A stretch of 64,000 nucleotides of DNA, taken from Geothermobacter hydrogeniphilus (GTDB taxonomy: Bacteria; Desulfobacterota; Desulfuromonadia; Desulfuromonadales; Geothermobacteraceae). Below, in pieces: positions 9,176 to 17,667 of the stretch. The DNA lies in contig NZ_NAAD01000005.1 in assembly GCF_002093115.1 (NCBI RefSeq), positions 91,942-155,941 of the forward strand, in the 5' to 3' direction. Position 1 is the stretch's first letter. Each line of letters opens with the position of its first letter. Position numbers and translations under genes: made by a program. The notes below the pieces were generated by a model. The model did not search any database. It was not told the DNA's origin and saw only the letters and a program-made list of their open reading frames with translations.

Positions 9176-9727
9176 GTGAGCCGGTTGTTGCAGGATCATT
9201 TTGACCGTTGGCACGTCCTGGTGCTGCTGCTGGCCGTCTTCGGCGCCGCGGCGTTGCTGTTGACCGCCGGCGGTGGCGGCGATGCCGCCGCGCGCAGTGA
9301 GCTCAACCGCCAGTTGGAGCAGGACGTCGCCTACCGTGCCCGGATTGATTTCCTGCAGGATCTCTATCGGCCGGTGCTGGACCTGGAAAAGTCCGGCGCC
9401 CGCCAGCAGGCGCTGCTCAAGCTGGAGGAAATCAGCCGGCGCTACCCCGGTGAAGGTTACGGCTTCATTATCAAGGGACGCATCCTGCTGCAGCTGGACG
9501 CTGTCGAAGAAGCCGTGGCCAATTATGTCGATGGTGTCAGGCTCAACGGCGATTTTGCCGACAGGCAGGGGCCCTTTTCCGCCTGGAACGAGATCAACCA
9601 GCTGGTCAGCAGGCAACTCCCCAGCTTTTCCGAGAGGGCTCGAACCCATCCCGACAACGCGACTCTGAAACGGGTCCTGAGCAACCTTCACTATCTGCAG
9701 AGCCGCCTGGCGGGAGGATGCGAATAG
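9176..9727 (+). CDS. Membrane-anchored TPR-like protein
   Basis: The 183-residue product has one N-terminal membrane helix (VLVLLLAVFGAAALLLTAG) and then a helical region with tetratricopeptide-like pairs (ARQQALLKLEEISRRYPGEG, LQLDAVEEAVANYVDGVRL), suggesting a periplasmic protein-protein adaptor. I place the start at GTG 9176, five bases after the previous stop, with AGGAG at 9161-9165. The open frame continues upstream to 9080, but that part overlaps the PhnD-like gene and reads as nonsense. YedE follows after four bases. The exact family is not recognised. Confidence 0.75.
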   Translation: MSRLLQDHFDRWHVLVLLLAVFGAAALLLTAGGGGDAAARSELNRQLEQDVAYRARIDFLQDLYRPVLDLEKSGARQQALLKLEEISRRYPGEGYGFIIKGRILLQLDAVEEAVANYVDGVRLNGDFADRQGPFSAWNEINQLVSRQLPSFSERARTHPDNATLKRVLSNLHYLQSRLAGGCE

Positions 9728-9731
9728 AATT

Positions 9732-10805
9732 ATGCCCGTTTTTGACCGCCATTTCTGGATTGTCGTTGTTGCCGGTGGCCTGCTCGGACTGATCGGGGTC
9801 GGCCTGGCCGTACTCGGCAATCCGCAGAATTCAGGGATCTGCATCTCCTGTTTCCTGGAAAACACTGCCGGGGCCCTGGGGCTGCACGGCAACCAGCGGA
9901 TGCAGTATCTGCGGCCGGAACTGATCGGTTTTGTTCTCGGCGCCGTTTTCAGCGCAGCGGCCGGCCGTGAATTTCGTTCCCGCGGGGGCAGTGCCCCGTT
10001 GCTGCGGTTTCTTTCCGGGGTCTTCCTGATGATCGGCTGCGGTGTTTTTATCGGTTGTCCGATCAAGCTGTTTCTCCGCCTGACGGCCGGTGACCTGACT
10101 GTTCTGAGCGGATTGGCCGGTCTGGTTGTCGGTGTCTGGTTCGGTCTGAAAGGGTTGGCCGGGGGCATCCATCTCGGTGGGGGGCGTCAGGATCCGCGCG
10201 GGGCGAGCGGCCTCTGGGTACCGCTGTTTTTCCTGCTGCTGCTGGTTCTGCTTTTGCTGCAGCCCGGGTTCATCCTCTTTTCAACCCGCGGCAGTGGGGC
10301 CCAGCATGCTCCGCTGCTGTTTTCCCTCGGCGCCGGTCTGCTGCTCGGCGGTCTGGCCCAGCGCAGCCGGTTCTGTATCACCGGCAGTGTCCGCGACACC
10401 TTTCTCATGGGGCGGCGTACTCCCCTGATCTGGGGACTGGCCGCCTTCATCCTGGCTGCTGTCGGCACCAACCTGGCTGCCGGGCGCTTCCATCCCGGAT
10501 TCTACGGCCAGCCCGGTGCTCATCTTGACTATGGCTGGAGTTTTCTCGGCATGCTGCTGGTCGGCTGGTTGTCGGTCCTGATCGGTGGCTGTCCTTTCCG
10601 CCAGTTGATCAAGGCCGGGGAGGGGGATGCCGACGCCGGGCTGGTGGTGATCGGCATGCTGCTTGGTGGAGGGCTGGTGCAGGCCTGGGGCCTGGCCGGC
10701 ACGGCGGCTGGTGTTCCTCTTTACGGCAAGGTTGCCGTCCTGGTCGGCCTGGCTTTTGTCGCCGCCAATTCGCTGCTCTGGAGAGAGCGGGTGGCGGAAG
10801 CCTGA
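9732..10805 (+). CDS. YeeE/YedE-family membrane transporter, putative selenium-type YedE
   Basis: The 357-residue polytopic protein has about ten hydrophobic segments and the YeeE/YedE cysteine motifs, including GICISCFLENTAGALGLH near residue 35, IGCPIKLFLRL near residue 105, RFCITGSVRD near 220 and IGGCPFRQLIKAGEGD near 285. This set matches the YedE subfamily that comparative genomics links to selenium metabolism (seleno-YedE). Related YeeE proteins import thiosulfate. Which chalcogen species it carries cannot be read from sequence. It lies immediately upstream of the PqqD-like and radical SAM genes, and a NifS-like gene follows those, which supports a sulfur or selenium link. Confidence 0.85.
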   Translation: MPVFDRHFWIVVVAGGLLGLIGVGLAVLGNPQNSGICISCFLENTAGALGLHGNQRMQYLRPELIGFVLGAVFSAAAGREFRSRGGSAPLLRFLSGVFLMIGCGVFIGCPIKLFLRLTAGDLTVLSGLAGLVVGVWFGLKGLAGGIHLGGGRQDPRGASGLWVPLFFLLLLVLLLLQPGFILFSTRGSGAQHAPLLFSLGAGLLLGGLAQRSRFCITGSVRDTFLMGRRTPLIWGLAAFILAAVGTNLAAGRFHPGFYGQPGAHLDYGWSFLGMLLVGWLSVLIGGCPFRQLIKAGEGDADAGLVVIGMLLGGGLVQAWGLAGTAAGVPLYGKVAVLVGLAFVAANSLLWRERVAEA

Positions 10806-10824
10806 ATTGATGGAAGGAGCGATC

Positions 10825-11139
10825 GTGAACAGACCACAACGTCATACAGCTATTGTCTGGCGGCATGAAACCGGACGGGAGCGGGAACTCCTGGCCGCTC
10901 AGCAGCAGGGCGAGGATATCTCCGACGGCGGGACGGTGATCCTGGTCCACCAGGGAACCATGCATCAGCTCAATCTGCTTGGTGGGGAAATCTGGTTGCG
11001 TTGCGACGGAGAGCGCAGCCTGGAGCAGATTATCAATGAGCTGGCGGGCGAATATGAGGTCGACCGGGGTGAACTGGAACAGGATGTCCGCGACTTTGTC
11101 GCCGACCTTGAACAGCGGGGGTGGCTGATCGATGGCTGA
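10825..11139 (+). CDS. GeoRSP-type PqqD family peptide-chaperone-like protein
   Basis: This 104-residue protein has the PqqD fold pattern: strands ILVHQGTMHQLNLLGGEIWLRCDG followed by a helical region ending FVADLEQRGWLID. PqqD domains bind precursor peptides (RRE-type recognition) and hand them to radical SAM enzymes. GTG at 10825 has a strong GGAAGGAG six bases upstream; ATG 10810 is in frame but lies within that site. The stop overlaps the radical SAM start by eight bases. The trio of PqqD, radical SAM/SPASM and SPASM-only proteins corresponds to the GeoRSP system as I remember it from protein family collections; that match is from memory. Confidence 0.85.
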   Translation: MNRPQRHTAIVWRHETGRERELLAAQQQGEDISDGGTVILVHQGTMHQLNLLGGEIWLRCDGERSLEQIINELAGEYEVDRGELEQDVRDFVADLEQRGWLIDG

Positions 11140-12136
11140 TGCAAAGATGGGCCTGCTTTCGGCGCCGCTGACATTCAACTGGACCCTCTCCTACCGCTGT
11201 AATTTCAGCTGCAGTCACTGCTACAGTCGCGAAGAGCAGGCGGCCGAGCTGGGGACCGCCGATATCAAACGTATCGTCGACATCCTGGCAGCCAAGAAGA
11301 TCCCGTTCATCAATTTCGGTGGTGGTGAGCCGCTGATTCGGGAGGACCTGTTCGAGATCGCCGCCTATGCCGCTGAACAGGGGCTGAATGTGTCGATGAA
11401 CTCCAACGGCTGGCTCGTCGATGCGGACAATGCGTCCCGGCTGGCCGCGGCCGGATTCAAGAGCGTCGGCATCAGTATCGACAGTGCTGAGGCGTCCCTG
11501 CACGATGATTTCCGCTGCATGCCCGGTTCCTTCGCGCGGGCCGTTGCCGCCCTCGACCACCTGCGCCGGGCCGGTATCCGCACCACCATGAGCGCGGTGA
11601 TTTCGCGCATCAATTACCGGAATTTCCGGGATATCCTCGACCTTGCCCGGGAGCATGATGTCAGCCAGGTCTACCTGCATAACTTCAAGTGCAGCGGCCG
11701 CGGTTTCAAGAATCGTGAAGAACTCGACCTTGACCCGGGAGAATGGAAAGCCTTTTATCTTGAGGCACTTGAGGTCAAGAACAGCACTGAGGCTCCGGCG
11801 ATTTCCTTCGACGATCCGGTGATCGCTTCTCTGCCCGGTTACGATGCCGACCCCCTGGTCAAGGGGAGCAGCTGCGGCAAACTCTCCCTGCACCTGCGGC
11901 CGAACGGAGATATCACTCCCTGCGGGTTTATTCCGTTGGTGGTGGGAAATATTCTCAACCAGGATTTCGACGAAATCTGGAACGGTTCCGATGTGCTGCA
12001 GAAAATGCGGAACAAGGAGGCGAAGGGCAAATGCGCCGGCTGCTCGTCCTACGGTGACTGCCTCGGCGGCTGTACGGCCCGCGCCTTTGCCACCACCGGT
12101 GACTTCTCCGAGCCCGATCCTCATTGCTGGAAATGA
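11132..12136 (+). CDS. GeoRSP-type radical SAM/SPASM domain protein
   Basis: The 334-residue enzyme has the radical SAM [4Fe-4S] signature CNFSCSHC (Cys23, 27, 30), the SAM-binding GGGEP segment (FINFGGGEPL, about 63-72) and a C-terminal SPASM domain with the cysteine pattern SCGKLSLHLRPNGDITPCGF...CAGCSSYGDCLGGC that should hold auxiliary clusters. Such enzymes modify peptides or proteins by radical chemistry. It begins inside the PqqD-like gene and is followed after 27 bases by a SPASM-only partner. No obvious precursor peptide gene lies next to it. The substrate is unknown. Confidence 0.92.
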   Translation: MADAKMGLLSAPLTFNWTLSYRCNFSCSHCYSREEQAAELGTADIKRIVDILAAKKIPFINFGGGEPLIREDLFEIAAYAAEQGLNVSMNSNGWLVDADNASRLAAAGFKSVGISIDSAEASLHDDFRCMPGSFARAVAALDHLRRAGIRTTMSAVISRINYRNFRDILDLAREHDVSQVYLHNFKCSGRGFKNREELDLDPGEWKAFYLEALEVKNSTEAPAISFDDPVIASLPGYDADPLVKGSSCGKLSLHLRPNGDITPCGFIPLVVGNILNQDFDEIWNGSDVLQKMRNKEAKGKCAGCSSYGDCLGGCTARAFATTGDFSEPDPHCWK

Positions 12137-12163
12137 TCGGGACGGCGAACCTGATGTCTTGAT

Positions 12164-13108
12164 ATGACAGCTCTCGATCATCTCGACGCGCCATTGCGCA
12201 TGACCTGGTTCCTTGATGACCGTCTCGCCCCGGCGCGACAGATCCTGCTCGCCGAACGGCTGGTCGAGGCCGGGCTCTTTGAACTGACCCTGACCGGTCA
12301 CCCTCTCAGATGTCCGGTGCTGAAGGAAATTCTCGGGATTCTTGCCGGGCGCGGCATGCAGGTCAGTCTGGTTGTCACCGCTGACGACAGGGATCTGTTG
12401 CCCGTGACCGGCCAGCCGCCGGCGCGGGTGTTGCTCGATCTGGGGCCCTCTCCAGGGGATGTCGTTCCCGACTGGCGGGGGATTGAGGGGCATGTCCAAT
12501 CGCTGCGCGAGGCAGGCTGCTTTCCCGGCCTGCAGTTGCTGCCGCTGCGTTCCTCGATCAGGTTGCTGCCCGATTTATTCCTGCTGGCGACCGACCTGGC
12601 TGTGGATCAGGTGCTTCTGCCGAACGTGCCGTTGACCGATTTTGCCGGTGAGGATCCCGGCCCTCGGCTGCTGCGGGCCGAAGATCTGGAATCTTTTGCC
12701 GGGTTCTGGGAGAGGATCGACCCCCGACCGCCGATTCCGTCCGGGCTGGTGGTTCATGATCTCTTTCTGTGGGAGATCCTCTGTCCCGGTCAACGTCGCG
12801 ACCACTACAGCGGCTGTCAGGCCGGCAACAGCCTCGGGCATCTCGATGCCGCCGGTATTCTCTATCCCTGTTCGTCCTGGAACCAGCCGCTGGGGGCCTT
12901 GTTTGATGCCGCGCTCACCGATCTCTGGCAAGGGGATCTGCGTCGTTCCATACGGGATGACATCGCGCGTCAACCCGACGCGTGCAATGGTTGTCGTGTC
13001 TACGCCCGCTGTCTGGCCGGATGCCGGGGACTGTCGCGTGCTTTTTCGTCTGAAGATGATGAAGGCCGGGGACGAGATCTGATGTGTTCCGGTCGCAGAG
13101 ATTTGTGA
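12164..13108 (+). CDS. GeoRSP-type SPASM domain protein lacking the radical SAM cysteine motif
   Basis: The 314-residue protein looks like a radical SAM relative in fold (strand-helix repeats in the first 190 residues) but has no CxxxCxxC motif. Only the C-terminal SPASM-type cysteines remain (SGCQAGNSLGHLDAAG...LYPCSSWNQ...CNGCRVYARCLAGCRG). It therefore probably binds auxiliary iron-sulfur clusters without making a SAM radical and may act as an electron-transfer or substrate partner of the upstream enzyme. This combination is the hallmark of the GeoRSP arrangement. The start at 12164 has a weak ribosome site and the upstream gene ends 27 bases before. Confidence 0.85.
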   Translation: MTALDHLDAPLRMTWFLDDRLAPARQILLAERLVEAGLFELTLTGHPLRCPVLKEILGILAGRGMQVSLVVTADDRDLLPVTGQPPARVLLDLGPSPGDVVPDWRGIEGHVQSLREAGCFPGLQLLPLRSSIRLLPDLFLLATDLAVDQVLLPNVPLTDFAGEDPGPRLLRAEDLESFAGFWERIDPRPPIPSGLVVHDLFLWEILCPGQRRDHYSGCQAGNSLGHLDAAGILYPCSSWNQPLGALFDAALTDLWQGDLRRSIRDDIARQPDACNGCRVYARCLAGCRGLSRAFSSEDDEGRGRDLMCSGRRDL

Positions 13109-13211
13109 TCGGAATCTGTTTCGCGACTGTCGAAATTCCGGTTTTCCGAATTCGATATTTTTGCGTTTTTCCAATGGTCAGGGCGCGGCAAATCCATTAT
13201 GATGCAAACCG

Positions 13212-14375
13212 ATGAGTATTTATCTCGATAACGCGGCGACATCATTCCCTAAACCCGAATCGGTCTATCGTGCCGTCGAACGCGCCATGCGGCACGCGGG
13301 AGGCAACCCCGGTCGCGGCGGCCATCGTTTTTCTCTCGACGCCGGTCGTGAGGTTCTGGAAACGCGCGAAACACTGGCGCGTTTTTTTGCTGTTGAGGAT
13401 GCCGCCCGTATTGTATTTACATCGGGTGCCACCGAGGGAATCAACCTGGCGCTGTTCGGTCTGCTGCAGCCGGGCGACCGGGTTGTGACCACCAGCATGG
13501 AGCATAATGCCCTGATGCGGCCGCTGTATGCCCTGCAGCAGCGCGGCATCGAGGTCGAACAGGTGGTGACCGGTCGTGACGGCATTGTCGACGTCAGCGA
13601 ACTGCAGCGTGCCTGCCGGGTTCCGACCCGGCTGCTCGCCATCGGCCACTGTTCCAATGTCAGCGGTTCCATCCAGCCGCTGGAGACAATCATCCCCTGG
13701 TGCCGGGACCATGGCATCCTGACCCTGGTGGATGCCGCTCAGAGCGCCGGTCACCTGCCGCTGTCAGTCGCCCGCCTCGGGGTTCATCTGCTGGCTGTCC
13801 CCGGACACAAGGGGCTGCTCGGCCCGGCCGGCACCGGGTTTCTCTATGTCGACCCGGAACTGCGGCTGGAGCCGCTGCTTTACGGCGGAACGGGCATCAA
13901 TTCGACCATGCGGACCATGCCCGAAGATCTGCCCGAGCGTCTGGAGGCCGGGACGTTGAATGTTCCCGGCCTGGCCGGTCTGCGGGCCGGCGTCGAATAT
14001 CTTCAGCAGCAGGGTCCGGAGCGGCTCGAAGCCAGGCTCAATGAGCTGGTGGACCGCTTGCTCGCCGGGCTTGAAGCTGTTCCCGGCGTCACCCTCTACG
14101 GCCCGGCGCGGGGAGAGCGGCGCGGCAATGTCGTGTCCTTCAATCTTGACGGCATGGATGCGGCTGAAGTCGGTTACCGTCTTGAACAGCAGTTCGGCAT
14201 CTGTGTCCGGGTCGGGCTGCACTGCGCCCCCGATGCTCATCGCAGCCTCGGGTCGTTTCCGGGAGGGACGGTCCGGGTCAGTCCCGGCATCTTCACCCGT
14301 CCGGAACAGGTTGAGAAGCTGCTGACTGCGGTTGCCCTCCTGGGTGATCCGTCAGCCCGCAACGATAAAGAATAA
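13212..14375 (+). CDS. Class V aminotransferase / cysteine desulfurase-like (NifS family) enzyme
   Basis: The 387-residue PLP enzyme has the NifS/SufS layout: an N-terminal IYLDNAATSFPKPESVY, the PLP-binding region TLVDAAQSAGHLPL with the Schiff-base lysine in VPGHKGLLGP, and a cysteine in the mobile-loop region (VRVGLHCAPDAHRSLGS), so it could transfer sulfur or selenium from cysteine or selenocysteine. It most resembles the cysteine desulfurase-like group (EF2568 type) that in Enterococcus faecalis lies in a selenium-dependent molybdenum hydroxylase locus; this resemblance is from memory. With YedE nearby, selenium mobilisation is a reasonable inference. It starts 103 bases after the SPASM gene. 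Confidence 0.88.
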   Translation: MSIYLDNAATSFPKPESVYRAVERAMRHAGGNPGRGGHRFSLDAGREVLETRETLARFFAVEDAARIVFTSGATEGINLALFGLLQPGDRVVTTSMEHNALMRPLYALQQRGIEVEQVVTGRDGIVDVSELQRACRVPTRLLAIGHCSNVSGSIQPLETIIPWCRDHGILTLVDAAQSAGHLPLSVARLGVHLLAVPGHKGLLGPAGTGFLYVDPELRLEPLLYGGTGINSTMRTMPEDLPERLEAGTLNVPGLAGLRAGVEYLQQQGPERLEARLNELVDRLLAGLEAVPGVTLYGPARGERRGNVVSFNLDGMDAAEVGYRLEQQFGICVRVGLHCAPDAHRSLGSFPGGTVRVSPGIFTRPEQVEKLLTAVALLGDPSARNDKE

Positions 14376-14388
14376 AGGAGTCATGCCG

Positions 14389-14667
14389 ATGCGAAAAGTC
14401 TTCTGGATATTGCCCCTGTTGCTGCTGGTTTTTGCCGCCTGCTCGTTGCCGCCTGACAAACCGGTCACCCGTGCCGAGCTGATGAAGACCCGGATCTACA
14501 ACGACTACGTGATCGAGGAATCTCCCGAGCAGGTACTCAACGCGCTCAATCGGGACGGCGAGGTGGTGCTCAAGAGTAAACGCAATATTCCCGGCAAGAA
14601 TTATCCCGTTCACCTGAAAATCCTTGCCACTTCGGATGGTCTTGAAGTGGTGGATTACGATCGCTGA
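14389..14667 (+). CDS. Small lipoprotein of unknown function
   Basis: The 92-residue product has a lipoprotein signal (ILPLLLLVFAAC) and a short acidic mature part with no recognised domain. AAAGGAG at 14374-14380 fits the ATG at 14389 better than the in-frame ATG at 14383. It lies 13 bases after the NifS-like gene and is probably the last gene of the cluster. It is too large and too typical of lipoproteins to be an obvious radical SAM precursor peptide. Confidence 0.7.
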   Translation: MRKVFWILPLLLLVFAACSLPPDKPVTRAELMKTRIYNDYVIEESPEQVLNALNRDGEVVLKSKRNIPGKNYPVHLKILATSDGLEVVDYDR

Positions 14668-14741
14668 AGTCAGCCCCGGTTGTTCACCCCGGTGAGTTCG
14701 GGGCCTCTGGTTCGGTTGCAACCCTCGGAGAATCGGAATCG

Positions 14742-16058
14742 ATGAAAAAAACCTATATTCTCGACACCAATGTTCTGCTGCATGATCCGCAGGCCATTTT
14801 CAAGTTTGAAGACAACAACCTGGCGATTCCGATTACCGTCATCGAGGAGATTGACGGTTTCAAGAAGAATCTCAATGAAACAGGTAGAAATGCCCGCCAG
14901 TTCTCACGTTTTCTTGATGCGCTCCGTAAGGACCACAGCCTTACCGAGGGGGTGCCGCTCGAATCCGGGGGCAACCTGACGGTTGAACTCTACACGGAAG
15001 AGGCCCTCAACCGGCTGCCGCCAGAGTTGCGCAGCGACCGGGGGGACAACCGTATTCTCGCTGTGGCGCTGAAATTCAAGGAGCGGCTTGACGGTCCGGT
15101 TGTCTTTGTCACCAAGGACACCAACCTGCGCATCAAGGCCGACGCCATCGGCTTGACGGCCGAGGATTACGAATCGGACAAGGTGTCCATCGATGAACTC
15201 TATACCGGTGCCACTGAAATCCTGGTCGGCAAGGATCAGGTCGATGATTTCTATGCCCGCGGATTTCTCGAAATCGACTGTGAGTGCCGTGCCAACCAGT
15301 TCGTGACCCTGGTGGATGAAAGCAACCCCTCGCACACCGCACTGGCCCGTTACCAGTGTCCGCTCAATCGTCTTGTCGCCCTGATTCCCACGCCCAAGGA
15401 AGGTCTCTGGGGCATTCACCCGCGCAATCGTGAGCAACAGTTCGCTTTCGACCTGCTGCTCAATGATGATATCCAGCTGGTCAGCCTGATCGGCATGGCC
15501 GGTACCGGTAAAACCCTGCTGGCTCTGGCGGCCGGCCTGCACATGGCGGCCGACGAGGATCACTACAACCGACTGCTGGTTTCCCGTCCGGTTTTTCCGC
15601 TTGGCCGTGATCTCGGTTTTCTGCCCGGAGATATCGAGGAGAAGCTGGCCCCCTGGATGCAGCCGATCTTCGACAATATCGAGTTGCTGCTCGGTTCGGT
15701 GGACGAAGAGGGCAAGCGGAAGCGCGGTTATCGTGAACTGGTCGATATGGGTCTCCTGGAAATCGAGGCGCTGACCTATATCCGCGGTCGCTCGATTCCC
15801 AACCAGTACCTTATCGTCGATGAATCGCAGAACCTGACCCCCCACGAAATCAAGACCATCGTCACCCGTGCCGGGGAAGGGACCAAGGTTGTTCTTACCG
15901 GAGACCCCTACCAGATAGATAATCCGTATGTCGATTCGTCCAGTAATGGTTTGACCTACGTGGTGGAAAAGTTTAAAGACCAGGATGTTGCCGGGCATAT
16001 CACCCTGCAGAAGGGAGAACGTTCCTGCCTGGCGGAATTGGCGGCGAACCTGTTATGA
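14742..16058 (+). CDS. PIN domain-PhoH ATPase fusion protein (YlaK-type)
   Basis: The 438-residue protein has an N-terminal PIN-like nuclease domain (YILDTNVLLHDPQAI with acidic residues at 8 and 15, and ITVIEEIDGFK) and a C-terminal PhoH-type P-loop domain with Walker A GMAGTGKT near residue 252 and a Walker B-like YLIVDESQNL near 355. PIN-PhoH proteins are RNA helicase/ribonucleases that act on RNA. The length is normal for the family. It is flanked by the small lipoprotein gene upstream and tsaD downstream, and has a fair GGAG site upstream. Confidence 0.92.
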   Translation: MKKTYILDTNVLLHDPQAIFKFEDNNLAIPITVIEEIDGFKKNLNETGRNARQFSRFLDALRKDHSLTEGVPLESGGNLTVELYTEEALNRLPPELRSDRGDNRILAVALKFKERLDGPVVFVTKDTNLRIKADAIGLTAEDYESDKVSIDELYTGATEILVGKDQVDDFYARGFLEIDCECRANQFVTLVDESNPSHTALARYQCPLNRLVALIPTPKEGLWGIHPRNREQQFAFDLLLNDDIQLVSLIGMAGTGKTLLALAAGLHMAADEDHYNRLLVSRPVFPLGRDLGFLPGDIEEKLAPWMQPIFDNIELLLGSVDEEGKRKRGYRELVDMGLLEIEALTYIRGRSIPNQYLIVDESQNLTPHEIKTIVTRAGEGTKVVLTGDPYQIDNPYVDSSSNGLTYVVEKFKDQDVAGHITLQKGERSCLAELAANLL

Positions 16059-16160
16059 ATCTGCCGGTGGTCAGGTGTCTGAAGAATCCTTGTCAGCGTC
16101 CCCCCTGGTTGGCGCCGCTGCTCATGTCTGACTGCTGATTGCCGGATACCTTGACTTGCC

Positions 16161-17180
16161 ATGCTGTTGCTCTGTATCGAAAGTTCATGCGATGAGACCG
16201 CCGCCGCCGTTGTCCGTGACGGACGCGAGCCGCTGTCCAGCGTCATAGCCACGCAGATCGATGTTCATGCCCGCTACGGCGGCGTGGTGCCCGAGATCGC
16301 CTCGCGCCAACACCTTGAGGCGATCAGCCCGGTGATTGACCAGGCGCTTGAGGAGGCCGGCTGCCGGCTGGACGATATTGAAGGGCTGGTGGTTACCCGC
16401 GGTCCCGGGCTGGTCGGCGCGTTGCTGATCGGGGTCTCGGTTGCCAAGGCGCTGGCCTGGTCGCGGCGGTTGCCGCTGATCGGGGTGCATCACATCGAAG
16501 GGCATATCCTGTCGCCGCTGCTAGAGCGTGAGATTGCTTTTCCCTACCTGGCTCTTGCTGTTTCCGGCGGGCATACCCACCTTTACCGGGTCGACGGTAT
16601 CGGACGCTACAGGATTCTCGGCCGGACTCTGGATGATGCCGCCGGTGAAGCGTTCGACAAGGTCGCCAAACTGCTTGGGCTCGGCTATCCCGGCGGCGCA
16701 GTGATTGACCGTCTGGCCAGCGAAGGCGATCCGCGGGCGATCCGTTTTCCGCGACCGATGCTGAACCGGGACAACCTCGACTTCAGCTTCAGCGGCATCA
16801 AAACCTCGGTGATGAATCATGTTCGCAGCACCGGCGCCCTGAGCGAGCGGCAGGTCCGGGATGTTGCGGCCGGATTCCAGGCGGCGGTGGTCGAAGTCCT
16901 GACCGCCAAGACGTTGCGGGCGGCCGAAGAAGAGAACCTGGAACGCATCGTGGTTGCCGGAGGAGTCGCCTGCAACAGCGGCCTGCGTCGCCGTTTTGCC
17001 GCCGAGAGCGGAGCGCGCGGGATGAGGGTCGATTTCCCGAGCCCGGCTCTGTGCGGGGATAATGCCGCGATGCTCGGTGTCGCCGGAGACTATTACCTGC
17101 GCAACGGTGCGCGGGCATCACTTGATTTGAATGCCGTGCCGGTCTGGCCGCTGGACCAGGCTGCACCAATGATGGCATGA
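16161..17180 (+). CDS. tsaD: tRNA N6-adenosine threonylcarbamoyltransferase
   Basis: TsaD transfers the threonylcarbamoyl group from TC-AMP to A37 of ANN-decoding tRNAs, together with TsaB and TsaE. The 339-residue sequence starts with LLLCIESSCDETAAAVV and has the metal-binding HHIEGH motif near residue 113, the ASKH-fold LAVSGGHTHLY and the VAGGVACNSGLRRRF segment near residue 270. The length is normal. It is followed seven bases later by a DUF2062 gene and then rsmA, forming a compact cluster for RNA modification and translation. Confidence 0.96.
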   Translation: MLLLCIESSCDETAAAVVRDGREPLSSVIATQIDVHARYGGVVPEIASRQHLEAISPVIDQALEEAGCRLDDIEGLVVTRGPGLVGALLIGVSVAKALAWSRRLPLIGVHHIEGHILSPLLEREIAFPYLALAVSGGHTHLYRVDGIGRYRILGRTLDDAAGEAFDKVAKLLGLGYPGGAVIDRLASEGDPRAIRFPRPMLNRDNLDFSFSGIKTSVMNHVRSTGALSERQVRDVAAGFQAAVVEVLTAKTLRAAEEENLERIVVAGGVACNSGLRRRFAAESGARGMRVDFPSPALCGDNAAMLGVAGDYYLRNGARASLDLNAVPVWPLDQAAPMMA

Positions 17181-17187
17181 GGGGCTG

Positions 17188-17667
17188 ATGTATCGCAGGT
17201 GGGGGTTTGTCAGACTGCTCAAACTGCTCCTGATTCGTTTTGTCAGGCTGCAGGGGACGCCGAATGAGATCAGCCGCGGGGTTGCCCTCGGCATCGCCAT
17301 CGGTATGACCCCGACCTTCGGTTTCCAGATGGTGATCGCCGCATTCTGGGCCTGGGTTCTCAAGGAGAGCAAGGTTGCCGCCATCCTCGGGGTCTGGATC
17401 ACCAACCCGCTGACCGCGCCGTTTATCTATGCCCTTGAATATGAAACCGGTCGCACCATGCTCGGCATGGACTTTGTTTCCCTGCCGCATGAACTGACTT
17501 TTGCCACTCTCAGCAACCTTGGATGGCAGGTGATTCTGCCGCTCTGTGTCGGCAGCCTGGTATGGACCGTATTCAGCTGGTTTGCCGCCTATTATCTCTG
17601 TCTCAAACTCGCTCCGATGGCCAAGCGTCTACGGGTGCCCCGCTGGCCGAGAAAGCCCACATCCTGA
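17188..17667 (+). CDS. DUF2062 domain membrane protein
   Basis: The 159-residue protein has the DUF2062 pattern: an opening amphipathic segment, then GVALGIAIGMTPTFGFQM and ILGVWITNPLTAPFIYALEYETG, with three or four membrane helices. The biochemical role of the family is unknown, although it is common beside RNA-modification and cell-envelope genes. Its TGA shares one base with the ATG of rsmA, so translation is probably coupled. Confidence 0.9.
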   Translation: MYRRWGFVRLLKLLLIRFVRLQGTPNEISRGVALGIAIGMTPTFGFQMVIAAFWAWVLKESKVAAILGVWITNPLTAPFIYALEYETGRTMLGMDFVSLPHELTFATLSNLGWQVILPLCVGSLVWTVFSWFAAYYLCLKLAPMAKRLRVPRWPRKPTS

